Assembly: GCA_002480085.1 (NCBI GenBank)
Contig: DKPJ01000008.1
Span: forward strand, 181,096-245,095
DNA: 64,000 nt
Direction: 5' to 3'
From: Enterobacteriaceae bacterium UBA7338
Lineage (GTDB): Bacteria; Pseudomonadota; Gammaproteobacteria; Enterobacterales; Enterobacteriaceae
Shown here: positions 36,051-44,505 of the stretch, piece by piece
Numbering within the stretch: the stretch's first letter is position 1
Layout of the letters: each line of letters starts with the position of its first letter
Made by a program: the position numbers and the translations under genes
Notes under the pieces: generated by a model
Database searches by the model: none
The model's input: the letters and a program-made list of their open reading frames with translations, nothing else
Told to the model about the DNA's origin: nothing

Positions 36051-36812
36051 TTAATCCTCAACGAAACGGAGCTTATTGTCGTAAGCCGAGACCATTTTTT
36101 CCGTTTTCTTTTTATCCGTGATGATGAGGTCGATCTCTGCAATGCTGCAAACGTGTGAAAGCGCACGATAGCCCAGCTTTGACGAATCGGCTAACACGAC
36201 CCGCGTCTTGGCTGCCTTGAGGATAGCTGTTTTGGTAGGCAGCTCAATTGCATTAACGTTGGTTATTCCCGCCTCAGGATGCACACCTTCGGCACCAAGA
36301 AACGCCCAGTCTGCAAAGACCTCGCTAAACTTTTGTGTCGTGTCAGGTCCTACAAGGGTATAAGAGTTGCCGACAACCACGCCGCCGGTAACGTTCAGGT
36401 TGATAGACGGATATTGACTTAGCAGCATGGCAATCTGTAAATCGTTAGTGATCACCGTCAGATTTTTTTTCGCCGTAAGCTGCTCTGCAAGTTCGTAAAC
36501 CGTCGATCCGTTATCCAGTATGACGGAGTCTCCATCCGCTATCAGGGAGGCCGCATATCTGCCGATCGCGACTTTCTGCTCGTGATGACGGCTCTTACGA
36601 ATGTTGTAAGGCGTATCCTGCCCCTCGGTAGAGAGCACGGGAAGTACGCCGCCGTGCGTTCGGATAATCTGCTGCGTTTTTTCCAGATGGATGAGATCCC
36701 TGCGGATCGTTGAGCTGTCTACAGCAAACTCTTCCGCCAGTTGATTAGCATTTAGATAACCCACTGTACTGAGCCTTGCAAGAATTCTCTCCCGCCTCTC
36801 TTTTGCCAGCAT
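36051..36812 (-). CDS. DeoR-family sugar-operon regulator
   Basis: 253 aa. N-terminal winged helix (RRERILARLSTVGYLNANQLAEEFAVDSSTIRRDLIHLEK) and a C-terminal DeoR sensor domain (GDSVILDNGSTVYELAEQL, then VVLADSSKLG), which normally binds a sugar phosphate. Start 36812 follows AGGA. Divergent from an SIS/ROK/MFS operon, with strong operator repeats in between. The likely role is repression of that operon, relieved by its phosphorylated substrate. Confidence 0.88.
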   Translation of the reverse strand: MLAKERRERILARLSTVGYLNANQLAEEFAVDSSTIRRDLIHLEKTQQIIRTHGGVLPVLSTEGQDTPYNIRKSRHHEQKVAIGRYAASLIADGDSVILDNGSTVYELAEQLTAKKNLTVITNDLQIAMLLSQYPSINLNVTGGVVVGNSYTLVGPDTTQKFSEVFADWAFLGAEGVHPEAGITNVNAIELPTKTAILKAAKTRVVLADSSKLGYRALSHVCSIAEIDLIITDKKKTEKMVSAYDNKLRFVED

Positions 36813-36937
36813 TTTCCTATCCTTCGCACGGTTAAGTGCAGCCGATTTTATCACAGATTCTTAATGAATAAGCGATTACCCATATCTTTTAACCGGTTAC
36901 AGATCAAATAAGCAATAAGTTATCTGTATCACACAAT

Positions 36938-36979
36938 CGATATCGTGCATTGACTTGCACGATATCGTGCACATACAGT
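36938..36979 (+). promoter_or_regulatory. Promoter with palindromic operator for the SIS-ROK-MFS operon
   Basis: CGATATCGTGCA occurs twice in direct repeat (36938-36949, 36960-36971), 22 bp apart. The second copy is half of a perfect 16-bp palindrome TGCACGATATCGTGCA (36956-36971). A -35 TTGACT (36950-36955) and a -10 TACAGT (36974-36979) bracket the palindrome, so a bound repressor would block polymerase. Confidence 0.82.
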
Positions 36980-37013
36980 ATCACTCTACACATAACGTTA
37001 TGACGAGGTTTGT

Positions 37014-38027
37014 ATGTCCACGCCCTATGAAACAGATATTGCCCTGCAACCCGACGCTATTGAAGCGCAGCTGAATAATCCGATGCCGGAGGCGCTGCAC
37101 GCCGTGCGATTAGAAGATTACGATCGGATCATCCTGACGGGAATGGGATCGTCCGACTATGCGCTGATCCCTGTTGAGCGCGCGCTTGCTGCTCAGGGTT
37201 ATCCTGTCTGGCGGGTAGATGCTGGACGGTTACTGGATATGGGTGGCCTGATTACAGAAAACACCCTGCTCTGGGCGACGTCTCAATCTGGTATGAGCGG
37301 AGAGATCGTTGCGCTGCTGGAAAAAGGCCATCGCCCCCGGACAATTATCGGTCTGACGAATGATCGGGAGAGCGTGCTGGCTAAAAAAGCCGATGTGCTT
37401 CTTACGCTGGAGAGCGGTGATGAAGCAACCGTCAGCTCCAAAAGCTATCTTAATACCCTGATTGCCTGCCACCGCGCGCTTGCCATTTTGTTGGGCAAAA
37501 GCGAGGCTGAAACCTGCGCTACCGTCCTTCAAGTGCTTAACAATATCAGACGCCTGGTCGCAGAAAGCCAGCCAGCTATTGAAATAGCCGAGCAGCTGTT
37601 TACTGCTAAGCGCCCGCGGATGGCCTATATCGGCACGGGCTCTTTTGCTGCCAACGCACTTACTGGGGCACTGATCACTAAAGAGGCCTCAAAAGTGACC
37701 GCAGAAGGCTTTGTCGGGGGAGAATTCCGCCACGGTCCGCTTGAGACCTCCGGTGAAGGGATGCTGGCCGTATTACTTGGCAACCCCGGTGATGAAACGC
37801 TGGAAAGGCTGGCCTCTGAGATGGTAGCGAACGGTACGCAAGTGGTGACAATTGGGCAGGAGCCCTATGCAGGCTCTACGCTTCTACCGGTGCCGACAGG
37901 CGAGGAGCTGGGCCAGCTGTTATGTGGGTTTATCTACGTTGAACATCTGACGGTAGCGTTGGCACGGAAAAATGGTTTTATTCCCGGCCATTTCCTTTAT
38001 GGGCAAAAAATTACGGTGGCGGTATGA
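37014..38027 (+). CDS. Double-SIS-domain sugar isomerase or deglycase
   Basis: 337 aa with two SIS domains (about residues 25-165 and 190-325), related to the isomerase half of GlmS and to FrlB/AgaS. Visible motifs: LTGMGSSDYA and ATSQSGMSGE in the first domain, SSKSYLNTL, and GGEFRHGPLETS corresponding to the ELKHGP segment of GlmS. It probably acts on a phosphorylated amino sugar or amine-sugar adduct made by the adjacent kinase. GAGG precedes ATG 37014; a 4-nt overlap links it to the kinase gene. Confidence 0.8.
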   Translation: MSTPYETDIALQPDAIEAQLNNPMPEALHAVRLEDYDRIILTGMGSSDYALIPVERALAAQGYPVWRVDAGRLLDMGGLITENTLLWATSQSGMSGEIVALLEKGHRPRTIIGLTNDRESVLAKKADVLLTLESGDEATVSSKSYLNTLIACHRALAILLGKSEAETCATVLQVLNNIRRLVAESQPAIEIAEQLFTAKRPRMAYIGTGSFAANALTGALITKEASKVTAEGFVGGEFRHGPLETSGEGMLAVLLGNPGDETLERLASEMVANGTQVVTIGQEPYAGSTLLPVPTGEELGQLLCGFIYVEHLTVALARKNGFIPGHFLYGQKITVAV

Positions 38028-38944
38028 GTCATTCAGCCTCTGCGGTAACAGCGGGTATTGACCTGGGCGGCACCGGCACCCGGATCGTTATTCGCGGTGA
38101 AAGTGGAACGATAAATACACGAACGCTTCCGACCGCCTATTTTACTCAGCTTTCACAAAGCCAGCGCTCTGAGGCGCTGGCATTTCAAGTGCGCGAGCTT
38201 ATTCCTACGGGTATGGAGCTTCTTAGTCTCGGCATCGGTGCCAGCGGCCCCGTTGATACTGACGCGGGGGTAATCACCAATAAAGATACCCTGGCCTGCT
38301 TCTCTTTTTTTCCTTTGGTGGATGAGCTACACCAGCACCTGAAGGTTAAGGTCAGCATGGATAATGATGCCGTTGCAGCGGTGCTTGGTGAATATGCTTT
38401 CGGTGCAGGCATCGGCAGCAAGCGCCTTCTGATGGTGACGCTGGGAACGGGCATTGGCGTGGCGTTACTGGAAAACGGCAGGCCGTTTCGCACCGGTAAC
38501 GGGCAGCATCCCGAGGCGGGACACATCCCCATTTCCGGTAACCAAACGCCCTGCTACTGTGGCCTGCACGGCTGCTGGGAAACGCTGGCCTCCCGCAGCT
38601 GGCTTCAGCAGAACCTGGAAGCACTGCTACCCGGCATCTCTTTTGAGAAGAATAATGTCAGTTTTTATAGCGACATTGCGGCGCAGCGGCAGGATGTCGC
38701 CGCGCTCTTTCACCGCTATGGAAGTTATCTTGGCAGAGGGTTAGTCACTTTATTAACGCTCTATGGGCCAGACCTGACCATTCTGAGCGGCAGCGCGGCG
38801 CACTATTATCCGTTATTCCGTAGCGGGCTCGACGAATCCTTAAGACGTTCAGAAGCTTATGCCGTTAATACCTTAATAGTGCCATCAAAATTAGGAGACA
38901 TCGCCGGCGCGCTGGGCGCTACCGTTATCCCCTCTTTAGATTAA
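38024..38944 (+). CDS. ROK-family sugar kinase
   Basis: 306 aa. ATP-binding DLGGTGTR near the N-terminus, SMDNDAVAAVLGEY with the catalytic Asp, and the zinc motif CYCGLHGCWE typical of ROK kinases (glucokinase, NanK, AlsK). Acts on an unphosphorylated hexose or amino sugar imported by the neighbouring porter. There is no helix-turn-helix, so it is an enzyme and not a ROK repressor. Overlaps the SIS gene by 4 nt. Confidence 0.85.
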   Translation: MSHSASAVTAGIDLGGTGTRIVIRGESGTINTRTLPTAYFTQLSQSQRSEALAFQVRELIPTGMELLSLGIGASGPVDTDAGVITNKDTLACFSFFPLVDELHQHLKVKVSMDNDAVAAVLGEYAFGAGIGSKRLLMVTLGTGIGVALLENGRPFRTGNGQHPEAGHIPISGNQTPCYCGLHGCWETLASRSWLQQNLEALLPGISFEKNNVSFYSDIAAQRQDVAALFHRYGSYLGRGLVTLLTLYGPDLTILSGSAAHYYPLFRSGLDESLRRSEAYAVNTLIVPSKLGDIAGALGATVIPSLD

Positions 38945-38978
38945 ACCATTACACTTTTACTTATGGCGGGTAAATATC

Positions 38979-40400
38979 ATGTTGCACTCGGAATATAAAG
39001 AAGAAATGGGTAAGCCTGTAAAAAGTATAATTAGCGTTTTTATTATTCTCTCCGTACTTATCTCTTCCGTGGGTGGGATTATTTTCGGCTATGACACAGG
39101 GATTATTGGGGGTGCGATCGTTTATATTGGAAAAGCCTTCCAGATAAACGATCTGATGCAGGGGGTAATTGTCAGCACCTCGTTATTTGGCGCGATGATC
39201 GGCGCGCTAGCGGCAGGTCCGCTTGCCGATAAATATGGCCGGAAAGTCATTCTGTTTATTTCAGGGTTATTTTTTGCCATCGGGGCGGTAAGCTCTGGCT
39301 TGAGTAATACCATTGAGGTTCTCACTTTTGCCCGCATACTTCAGGGCATCGGAGTCGGTGCCTCTTCTGTCCTCGTTCCGGTCTATATTGCCGAACTGGC
39401 ACCGGCCCGAATACGCGGCGTGCTGGTCACCTCTTTTCAGCTGATGATCACAGTTGGGATTGTCATGGCCTACGGGGTCAATAGCGTCGCCGAAAGCAGT
39501 GAGGCCTGGCGTTGGCCGCTTGGGATTGCCGGGATCTTCGGTATTCTGCTCGCTATTGGCGTCATATTCGTGACTGAATCGCCACGCTGGCTGATTGCCG
39601 TTAACCGCCATGATGTCGCACGCCTTACTTTGCAGAAGCTAAGAGGCACTCCTCAAGTCGAGGCTGAACTCAAAGAGATAGAGCGCCTTGATATCCTCGA
39701 GCAGGATACGATGGGCTGGCGCGATCTGCTGAGCGGACACGTACGGCCAATGATTATGATTGGTGTGCTGGTGGCCTTTTTTTCCAACGCCTGTGGTATC
39801 AACCTGGTGATCTATTTTGCTCCGCAGATCCTGCAGTCCAGCGGGTTTACCTCCTCCGTCTCCTGGATGGGTACCATTGGACTGGGCATCACCAACGTGA
39901 TATTCACCGTCGTTGGCATGCTTATCGTCGATAAAGTAGGCCGCCGTCCGCTGTTGATTATAGGGGCGTTCGGATTAACCATAAGTCTTGTTATTCTTGC
40001 GGTTCTGTTTTCGGTACCAGCGTTTCCAGGCAGTAACTGGCTCGCGCTCGGCTCGTTGATTTTTTACATTATCATGTATGCTGTGAGTCCCGGCATGCTT
40101 GGCTTCCTGATGATCTCAGAAATATCTCCCTTAAGAGCTCGCGCCAAGGTAACTAGCCTGTCGATCTTTGTCATTTTTGCTACGAATCTGGTTATTGCCC
40201 TGCTCTCTCTGCCTATGTTAAACGGACTCGGGGTCTCTGAGACGTTCTGGATATTCTCTGCTATTTGCGTTGCGTTCACACTGTTCAGCTTTTTTGTTCC
40301 TGAAACTAAAGGAAAGAGCCTGGAAGATGTGGAACTTTACTTCAAAGAAAAATATTGCCGGGTTAACGACAAAAATAACGCTGCCGCCAAAGAATACTGA
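38979..40400 (+). CDS. MFS sugar porter (XylE/GalP type)
   Basis: 473 aa, 12 transmembrane helices, sugar-porter signatures: GGIIFGYDTGIIGGA, ADKYGRKVI, PVYIAELAPARIRG, VDKVGRRPL, and PETKGKSLEDVE at the end. A proton-sugar symporter whose substrate enters unphosphorylated, which explains the ROK kinase next to it. The Shine-Dalgarno is weak; ATG at 39009 is a possible alternative start. Last gene of the cassette. Confidence 0.88.
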   Translation: MLHSEYKEEMGKPVKSIISVFIILSVLISSVGGIIFGYDTGIIGGAIVYIGKAFQINDLMQGVIVSTSLFGAMIGALAAGPLADKYGRKVILFISGLFFAIGAVSSGLSNTIEVLTFARILQGIGVGASSVLVPVYIAELAPARIRGVLVTSFQLMITVGIVMAYGVNSVAESSEAWRWPLGIAGIFGILLAIGVIFVTESPRWLIAVNRHDVARLTLQKLRGTPQVEAELKEIERLDILEQDTMGWRDLLSGHVRPMIMIGVLVAFFSNACGINLVIYFAPQILQSSGFTSSVSWMGTIGLGITNVIFTVVGMLIVDKVGRRPLLIIGAFGLTISLVILAVLFSVPAFPGSNWLALGSLIFYIIMYAVSPGMLGFLMISEISPLRARAKVTSLSIFVIFATNLVIALLSLPMLNGLGVSETFWIFSAICVAFTLFSFFVPETKGKSLEDVELYFKEKYCRVNDKNNAAAKEY

Positions 40401-40428
40401 TAATAAAAACATGATCTTAAAAACAGTG

Positions 40429-40456
40429 TTGACATGCCTATAAAAGGTATTACATT
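40429..40456 (+). promoter_or_regulatory. Promoter of the candidate structured RNA
   Basis: Perfect -35 TTGACA (40429-40434), 16-nt spacer, -10 TACATT (40451-40456, 4 of 6). It lies downstream of the MFS stop, and no ORF with a ribosome site follows. Confidence 0.65.
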
Positions 40457-40522
40457 TATAGATAACAACGTTGCTTATTGAGAGCGCTGTTAAGCAGTAA
40501 GATGTAATGTATGAATGCGATA

Positions 40523-40727
40523 AAGGCCACGAAGTATTGTTGTATGGGAGAGTCGGCGTAGCGTAAATATGTAGCAAGCCTACCCGATGACGCTTTAAGG
40601 CCACGTAGTCAGTATCTACAATCGCAGGGTGTGAACGAAATCGCGATGATGTAAGGCCACGTTTTATGGTGTATGAGGTTGCGTGTTAGAGCGTTATGTT
40701 TTAAACCGCAACGGAAGTAAGGCCACG
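40523..40727 (+). repeat. Four AAGGCCACG direct repeats
   Basis: Copies at 40523-40531, 40597-40605, 40653-40661 and 40719-40727, identical over nine bases, with unrelated sequence between. A partial AAGGCC also occurs in the terminator stem at 40890. Confidence 0.95.
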
Positions 40728-40866
40728 CATCAAATAGTTTATATCGCGAAGGGTGTGTACTTGAGTACCGAGGTTTAAGACCTTAAACGTGTACATTTAA
40801 AGCAGTATCATTAGCAGTATCAAGCAGTTAAGTTCCTTAATGTTAAACGTAACATCTGTAGTGCCC

Positions 40867-40906
40867 TAAGGGTCCTGACTTTTCCGGTCAAGGCCCTTAT
40901 CTTTTT
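40867..40906 (+). terminator. Intrinsic terminator of the candidate RNA
   Basis: TAAGGG/CCCTTA, CC/GG and TGAC/GTCA form a 12-bp stem with small bulges around a 7-nt loop, followed by TCTTTTT. Confidence 0.85.
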
Positions 40907-41051
40907 GGCCTGCCGGGAACCGCATCCCCTGCCTTATCCATTTTTCGCAAAAGCACTTGATCCCGCCCGGTCATAAATTAGAAAAGAAGGTTATTGGTTG
41001 AAAATTTGGCGTTAAGGCACTCTGCCAGAAAGCCACTACGAGGAGCCAGCC

Positions 41052-42080
41052 ATGACCGCTACCCGCCTGCCCATTCTTGACCTGTCGCACTTCGCCGACC
41101 CCATCGATCGTCCCGCCTTTCTGGAACAGCTGCGCCAGGCCGCACGGGATATCGGTTTCTTCTATCTGGTAAATCACGGCGTGGATGACGATCTGCAGCG
41201 CGCCGTCCAGCAGGAGGCCCGTCGCTTCTTTGCCCTCTCCGACGCCGACAAGCAGCAGGTGGCGATGATCCACTCCCCCCATTTTCGCGGCTATAACCGG
41301 GCGGCCTCTGAGCTGACGCGCGGCCAGCCTGACTGGCGCGAACAGTTTGATATTGGCGCTGAGCGCCCGGCCCTGAACGTTGCCGGGGACGATCCGCGCT
41401 GGCGGCGTCTCCAGGGACCAAACCTGTGGCCAGAGGCGCAGCCGACGCTGAAGCCTGCCCTCCTCGCCTGGCAGAAAGCGATGACCAGCATGGCCCTCAA
41501 CCTGCTGCGCGCCTTCGCCCAGGCGCTGGACCTGCCCCCGGACGCCTTTGACGCGCTGTACGGTGATAAGCCTAACGAGCATATCAAGCTGATCCGCTAC
41601 CCTGGCCAGCCAGCAACCGAAAGCCAGCAGGGCGTCGGCGCGCATAAGGACTCCGGCTTCCTTAGCTTCCTGCTGCAGGATGAGCAGAGAGGCTTGCAGG
41701 TGGAGGTGGCCCCGGGCCGCTGGCTGGATGCCGCCCCGCTGGCCGGGAGCTTCGTGGTGAACATTGGTGAGCTGCTGGAGCTGGCCACCAACGGCTATCT
41801 GCGCGCCACGGTGCACCGGGTGGTCTCCCCCCCGGCCGGACAGGAGCGGCTGTCGATCGCCTTTTTCCTCGGCGCGCAGCTGGACGCGGTGGTGCCGGTC
41901 TACGCCCTGCCCGAGCAGCTGGCGCAGGAGGCGCATGGGCCAGAGAGCGATCCGCAAAACCCGCTGCTGCGCGACGTGGGCTGGAACTACCTGAAAGGAC
42001 GGCTGCGATCCCATCCGGACGTGGCCGAACGTTACTACCGGGATGTGCTGCGCGAGCGCAGCGAACAGCTGATTGCCTGA
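41052..42080 (+). CDS. 2-oxoglutarate/Fe(II) oxygenase, isopenicillin-N-synthase-like
   Basis: 342 aa. N-terminal DIOX_N domain (LPILDLSHFADP, DIGFFYLVNHGV) and C-terminal jelly-roll core. Iron ligands: HKD in GVGAHKDSGFLSF and the distal His in ATVHRVVSPP; the 2-oxoglutarate-binding Arg is probably in ERLSIAFF. Substrate unknown. It is followed by a complete MetQNI-type importer in the same direction, so it probably oxidises the imported compound, which from the importer family may be an amino acid or sulfur compound (inference). Ribosome site GAGGAG before 41052. Confidence 0.85.
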   Translation: MTATRLPILDLSHFADPIDRPAFLEQLRQAARDIGFFYLVNHGVDDDLQRAVQQEARRFFALSDADKQQVAMIHSPHFRGYNRAASELTRGQPDWREQFDIGAERPALNVAGDDPRWRRLQGPNLWPEAQPTLKPALLAWQKAMTSMALNLLRAFAQALDLPPDAFDALYGDKPNEHIKLIRYPGQPATESQQGVGAHKDSGFLSFLLQDEQRGLQVEVAPGRWLDAAPLAGSFVVNIGELLELATNGYLRATVHRVVSPPAGQERLSIAFFLGAQLDAVVPVYALPEQLAQEAHGPESDPQNPLLRDVGWNYLKGRLRSHPDVAERYYRDVLRERSEQLIA

Positions 42081-42116
42081 TCAAACCTACCGTCATAACG
42101 ATAAAGGATAAAAATC

Positions 42117-42923
42117 ATGAAACCTGCAGCATTTAAACTGGCCGGGCTGGCACTCTCTCTGTCTCTGGCATGGGGTTCCGCCCACGCGGAAGCGTTGCGC
42201 ATCGCTGCGGACGCCGTACCGCACGCGGAAATTCTCAACTATATCAAAACGTTCGATCCGAAGCTGGACATCAAGGTGGTGGAGCTGACCAGCGGCGTCA
42301 ACGCCAACGAGCTGCTGGCGAACGGCGACGTCGATGCTAACTATTTCCAGCACGTTCCGTATCTAAAAGATCAGGAGAAGGCGCTGGGCAAAACCTTTGC
42401 CGTGGCGGCGACGGTACACATTGAACCGCTGGGCATCTACTCGCGTAAGTATAAGGATTTCAAGTCGGTGCCTGACAACGCCACGGTGGCGGTCCCGAAC
42501 AACACCACCAACCTGAGCCGTGCCCTGTTCCTGCTGCAAAGCCAGGGGCTGATTAAGCTCAACGCGACGTTTACCGATCCAGCCACTACCCTCGCCACGC
42601 CGAAGGACATTGCCGAGAATCCAAAGCACATTAAGATCCTTGAGATCGAATCCCCGCAGATCCCTCGCTCGCTGGACGATGTCGATCTGGCCGTGATCAA
42701 CGGCAACTACGCTCTGGAGGCGGGCCTGACGCCAGCTAAAGATGCGCTGGGGCTGGAGAGCGCCGAGCATAACCCTTACGCCAATATTCTGGTGACCAAT
42801 CCGGCGCTGGCCAACGATCCGCGCATCAAGGAGCTGGCGAAGGATCTCACCTCGCCGCAGGTGGCCGAATTTATCCGTAAAACCTACAACGGCTCGGTTA
42901 TTCCGGTCGCGCCGCAGTCATGA
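42117..42923 (+). CDS. MetQ/NlpA-family periplasmic binding protein
   Basis: 268 aa. NlpA/MetQ family (DVDANYFQHVPYLKDQEKALGK, VAVPNNTTNLSRALFLLQ, NGNYALEAGLTPAKDAL). Unlike E. coli MetQ it has an ordinary signal peptide cleaved after AHA (about residue 24) and no lipobox cysteine, so it should be a soluble periplasmic protein. Probably binds a methionine-like or other small amino-acid ligand. Overlaps the ATPase gene by 4 nt. Confidence 0.87.
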   Translation: MKPAAFKLAGLALSLSLAWGSAHAEALRIAADAVPHAEILNYIKTFDPKLDIKVVELTSGVNANELLANGDVDANYFQHVPYLKDQEKALGKTFAVAATVHIEPLGIYSRKYKDFKSVPDNATVAVPNNTTNLSRALFLLQSQGLIKLNATFTDPATTLATPKDIAENPKHIKILEIESPQIPRSLDDVDLAVINGNYALEAGLTPAKDALGLESAEHNPYANILVTNPALANDPRIKELAKDLTSPQVAEFIRKTYNGSVIPVAPQS

Positions 42924-43708
42924 TTGTGATTGAAGGGCTGAGTAAAACCTATGCCGGAGCAGGCCGACCGGCGCTGAACGACATCTCGTTAACCGTTCCC
43001 GAAGGTGCCATTTACGGCATTCTCGGGCGCAGCGGTGCGGGTAAGAGCACGCTGATCCGCTGCCTGAACCTGCTGGAGCGGCCGACTAAGGGCCGTATTC
43101 TGGTCAACGGGCACGACATCACCGGCTTCGATAAAGCGGCGCTGCGCGCACACCGTCTGCAAACCGGCATGATTTTTCAGCACTTCAATCTGCTGCATGC
43201 CCGCAGCGTGGCGGACAACGTCGCCGTGCCGCTGGAGATCGCGGGCGTTGCCAAAGCCCAGCGCCGGGCGCGGGTCGAGGAGCTGCTGCACCTGGTGGGA
43301 CTGAGCGACAAAGCGCAGGCCTTCCCTTCCCAGCTCTCCGGCGGGCAGAAGCAGCGCGTCGGCATCGCCCGGGCGCTGGCGGCGCGCCCGCATGTGCTGC
43401 TCTGCGACGAGGCCACCAGCGCGCTGGATCCAGAGACCACCCAGTCGGTGCTTAGCCTGCTGGCGGACATTAACCGCCAGCTCGGGCTGACGATCGTGCT
43501 GATCACCCATCAGCTGGAGGTGGTAAAAAGCCTCTGCGATCACGCGGCGCTGCTGGAGAACGGCGAGCTGATTGAGAGCGGGAAGATTGCCGATCTGCTG
43601 GTGACGCCGTGGTCGCGCCTGCGCCAGGCGCTGCTGCCCGATCCGCAGGCGGAGCGCCTCTTCCTGCAACGACATGGCTTAAACGGGAGGCCGCTATGCG
43701 TAGCATGA
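42920..43708 (+). CDS. MetN-like ABC ATPase lacking the C2 regulatory domain
   Basis: 262 aa. Complete ATPase core: Walker A GRSGAGKST, Q-loop MIFQHFNLL, signature LSGGQKQR, Walker B VLLCDEATSALD, H-loop LITHQ. E. coli MetN has 343 residues with a C-terminal ACT-like C2 domain for feedback inhibition by methionine; here the protein ends soon after the core. Substrate-driven inhibition by that route is therefore not expected. Overlaps metI-like by 13 nt. Confidence 0.9.
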   Translation: MIVIEGLSKTYAGAGRPALNDISLTVPEGAIYGILGRSGAGKSTLIRCLNLLERPTKGRILVNGHDITGFDKAALRAHRLQTGMIFQHFNLLHARSVADNVAVPLEIAGVAKAQRRARVEELLHLVGLSDKAQAFPSQLSGGQKQRVGIARALAARPHVLLCDEATSALDPETTQSVLSLLADINRQLGLTIVLITHQLEVVKSLCDHAALLENGELIESGKIADLLVTPWSRLRQALLPDPQAERLFLQRHGLNGRPLCVA

Positions 43709-44364
43709 GCTGGGACGAGCTGTGGCCGATGCTGCTGAACGGCACGCTGGAGACCATCTACATGGTGGCGCTGGCCGCCCTGTTTACCGTGCTGATTGGC
43801 CTGCCCATCGGCGTTTTACTCTATATCTCCCGGGCAAACGGCCTGCTGCCGATGCCGAAAACCAATGCCGTGCTGGGGGCCATTATCAACCTTGGCCGCT
43901 CGCTGCCGTTTATCGTACTGCTGATTGCGCTGATCCCCTTTACGCGGCTGCTGATTGGCACCACGCTGGGCAGCACCGCCGCGGTGGTCCCCATCACCAT
44001 CGGCGCGTTTCCCTTCTTTGCCCGGCTGACGGAGAACGCGCTGGACGAGGTGGATTATGGCCGCATCGAAGCCATTCTGTCGATGGGGGGCAGCGTCTGG
44101 CACGTTATCGCTAAGGCCCTGCTACCAGAGGCGCTGCCAACGCTGCTGGCGGGGATCACCCTCACCGTAGTGATGCTGATTGGCTTCTCGTCGATGGCCG
44201 GAGTCATTGGCGGCGGCGGGCTGGGGGATCTGGCCATTCGCTACGGCTACCAGCGCTTTAACGACCAGGTGATGGTAGGCACGGTGATCATTTTAGTGGC
44301 GCTGGTTCAGGGGGTGCAGATGACCGGCGATCGTCTGATACGCCGCCTGGCGCACCGCCGCTAG
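43696..44364 (+). CDS. MetI-like ABC permease
   Basis: 222 aa with five to six transmembrane helices and the permease coupling loop LTENALDEVDYGRIEAILSMG. Matches the MetI family (NLGRSLPFIVLLIALIPFTR, AGVIGGGGLGDLAIRYGYQRF). The start at 43696 follows GGGAGG inside the end of the ATPase gene. Last gene of the oxygenase-importer operon. Confidence 0.9.
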   Translation: MRSMSWDELWPMLLNGTLETIYMVALAALFTVLIGLPIGVLLYISRANGLLPMPKTNAVLGAIINLGRSLPFIVLLIALIPFTRLLIGTTLGSTAAVVPITIGAFPFFARLTENALDEVDYGRIEAILSMGGSVWHVIAKALLPEALPTLLAGITLTVVMLIGFSSMAGVIGGGGLGDLAIRYGYQRFNDQVMVGTVIILVALVQGVQMTGDRLIRRLAHRR

Positions 44365-44378
44365 CGCTACGCTTTTTT
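44363..44378 (+). terminator. Short terminator after the permease
   Basis: AGCG-CTA-CGCT mini-hairpin followed directly by six T; a short stem, so of moderate strength. Confidence 0.45.
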
Positions 44379-44505
44379 CATTAAACGCTTTTTGCATCAA
44401 GGAATTTTGGCGTGAAATAGCAGAGGATCGCTGCAGAGAATGGTATAAAGATTATACACATCTGCTGCTGACTCTCTTTCGCCATATATCAAAAAGGAAC
44501 GTTTG

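Larger units (their letters stand above)
40463..40906 (+). ncRNA. Candidate novel structured RNA with four AAGGCCACG repeats
   Basis: About 440 nt between a TTGACA promoter and an intrinsic terminator, without any credible ORF. AAGGCCACG occurs four times on the same strand (40523, 40597, 40653, 40719; spacings 74, 56, 66), and copies 2-4 share TAAGGCCACG. A stem-loop precedes each copy: TGCTTA/TAAGCA (40472-40496), AGCGT/ACGCT (40560-40594), ATCGC/GCGAT (40621-40647), GTTGCG/CGCAAC (40678-40712). After copy 4 come further hairpins (GTTTAA-GACC-TTAAAC). The repeats sit in predicted linkers, a layout used by RNAs that titrate a protein or another RNA. I do not recognise the family; membership of a known class such as RyfA cannot be excluded from memory. 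Confidence 0.6.

Noticed and set aside
40523..40727. The AAGGCCACG repeats as a CRISPR array
   Set aside because: The repeat is only 9-10 bp, spacing is irregular, hairpins lie in the spacers and no cas gene is present.
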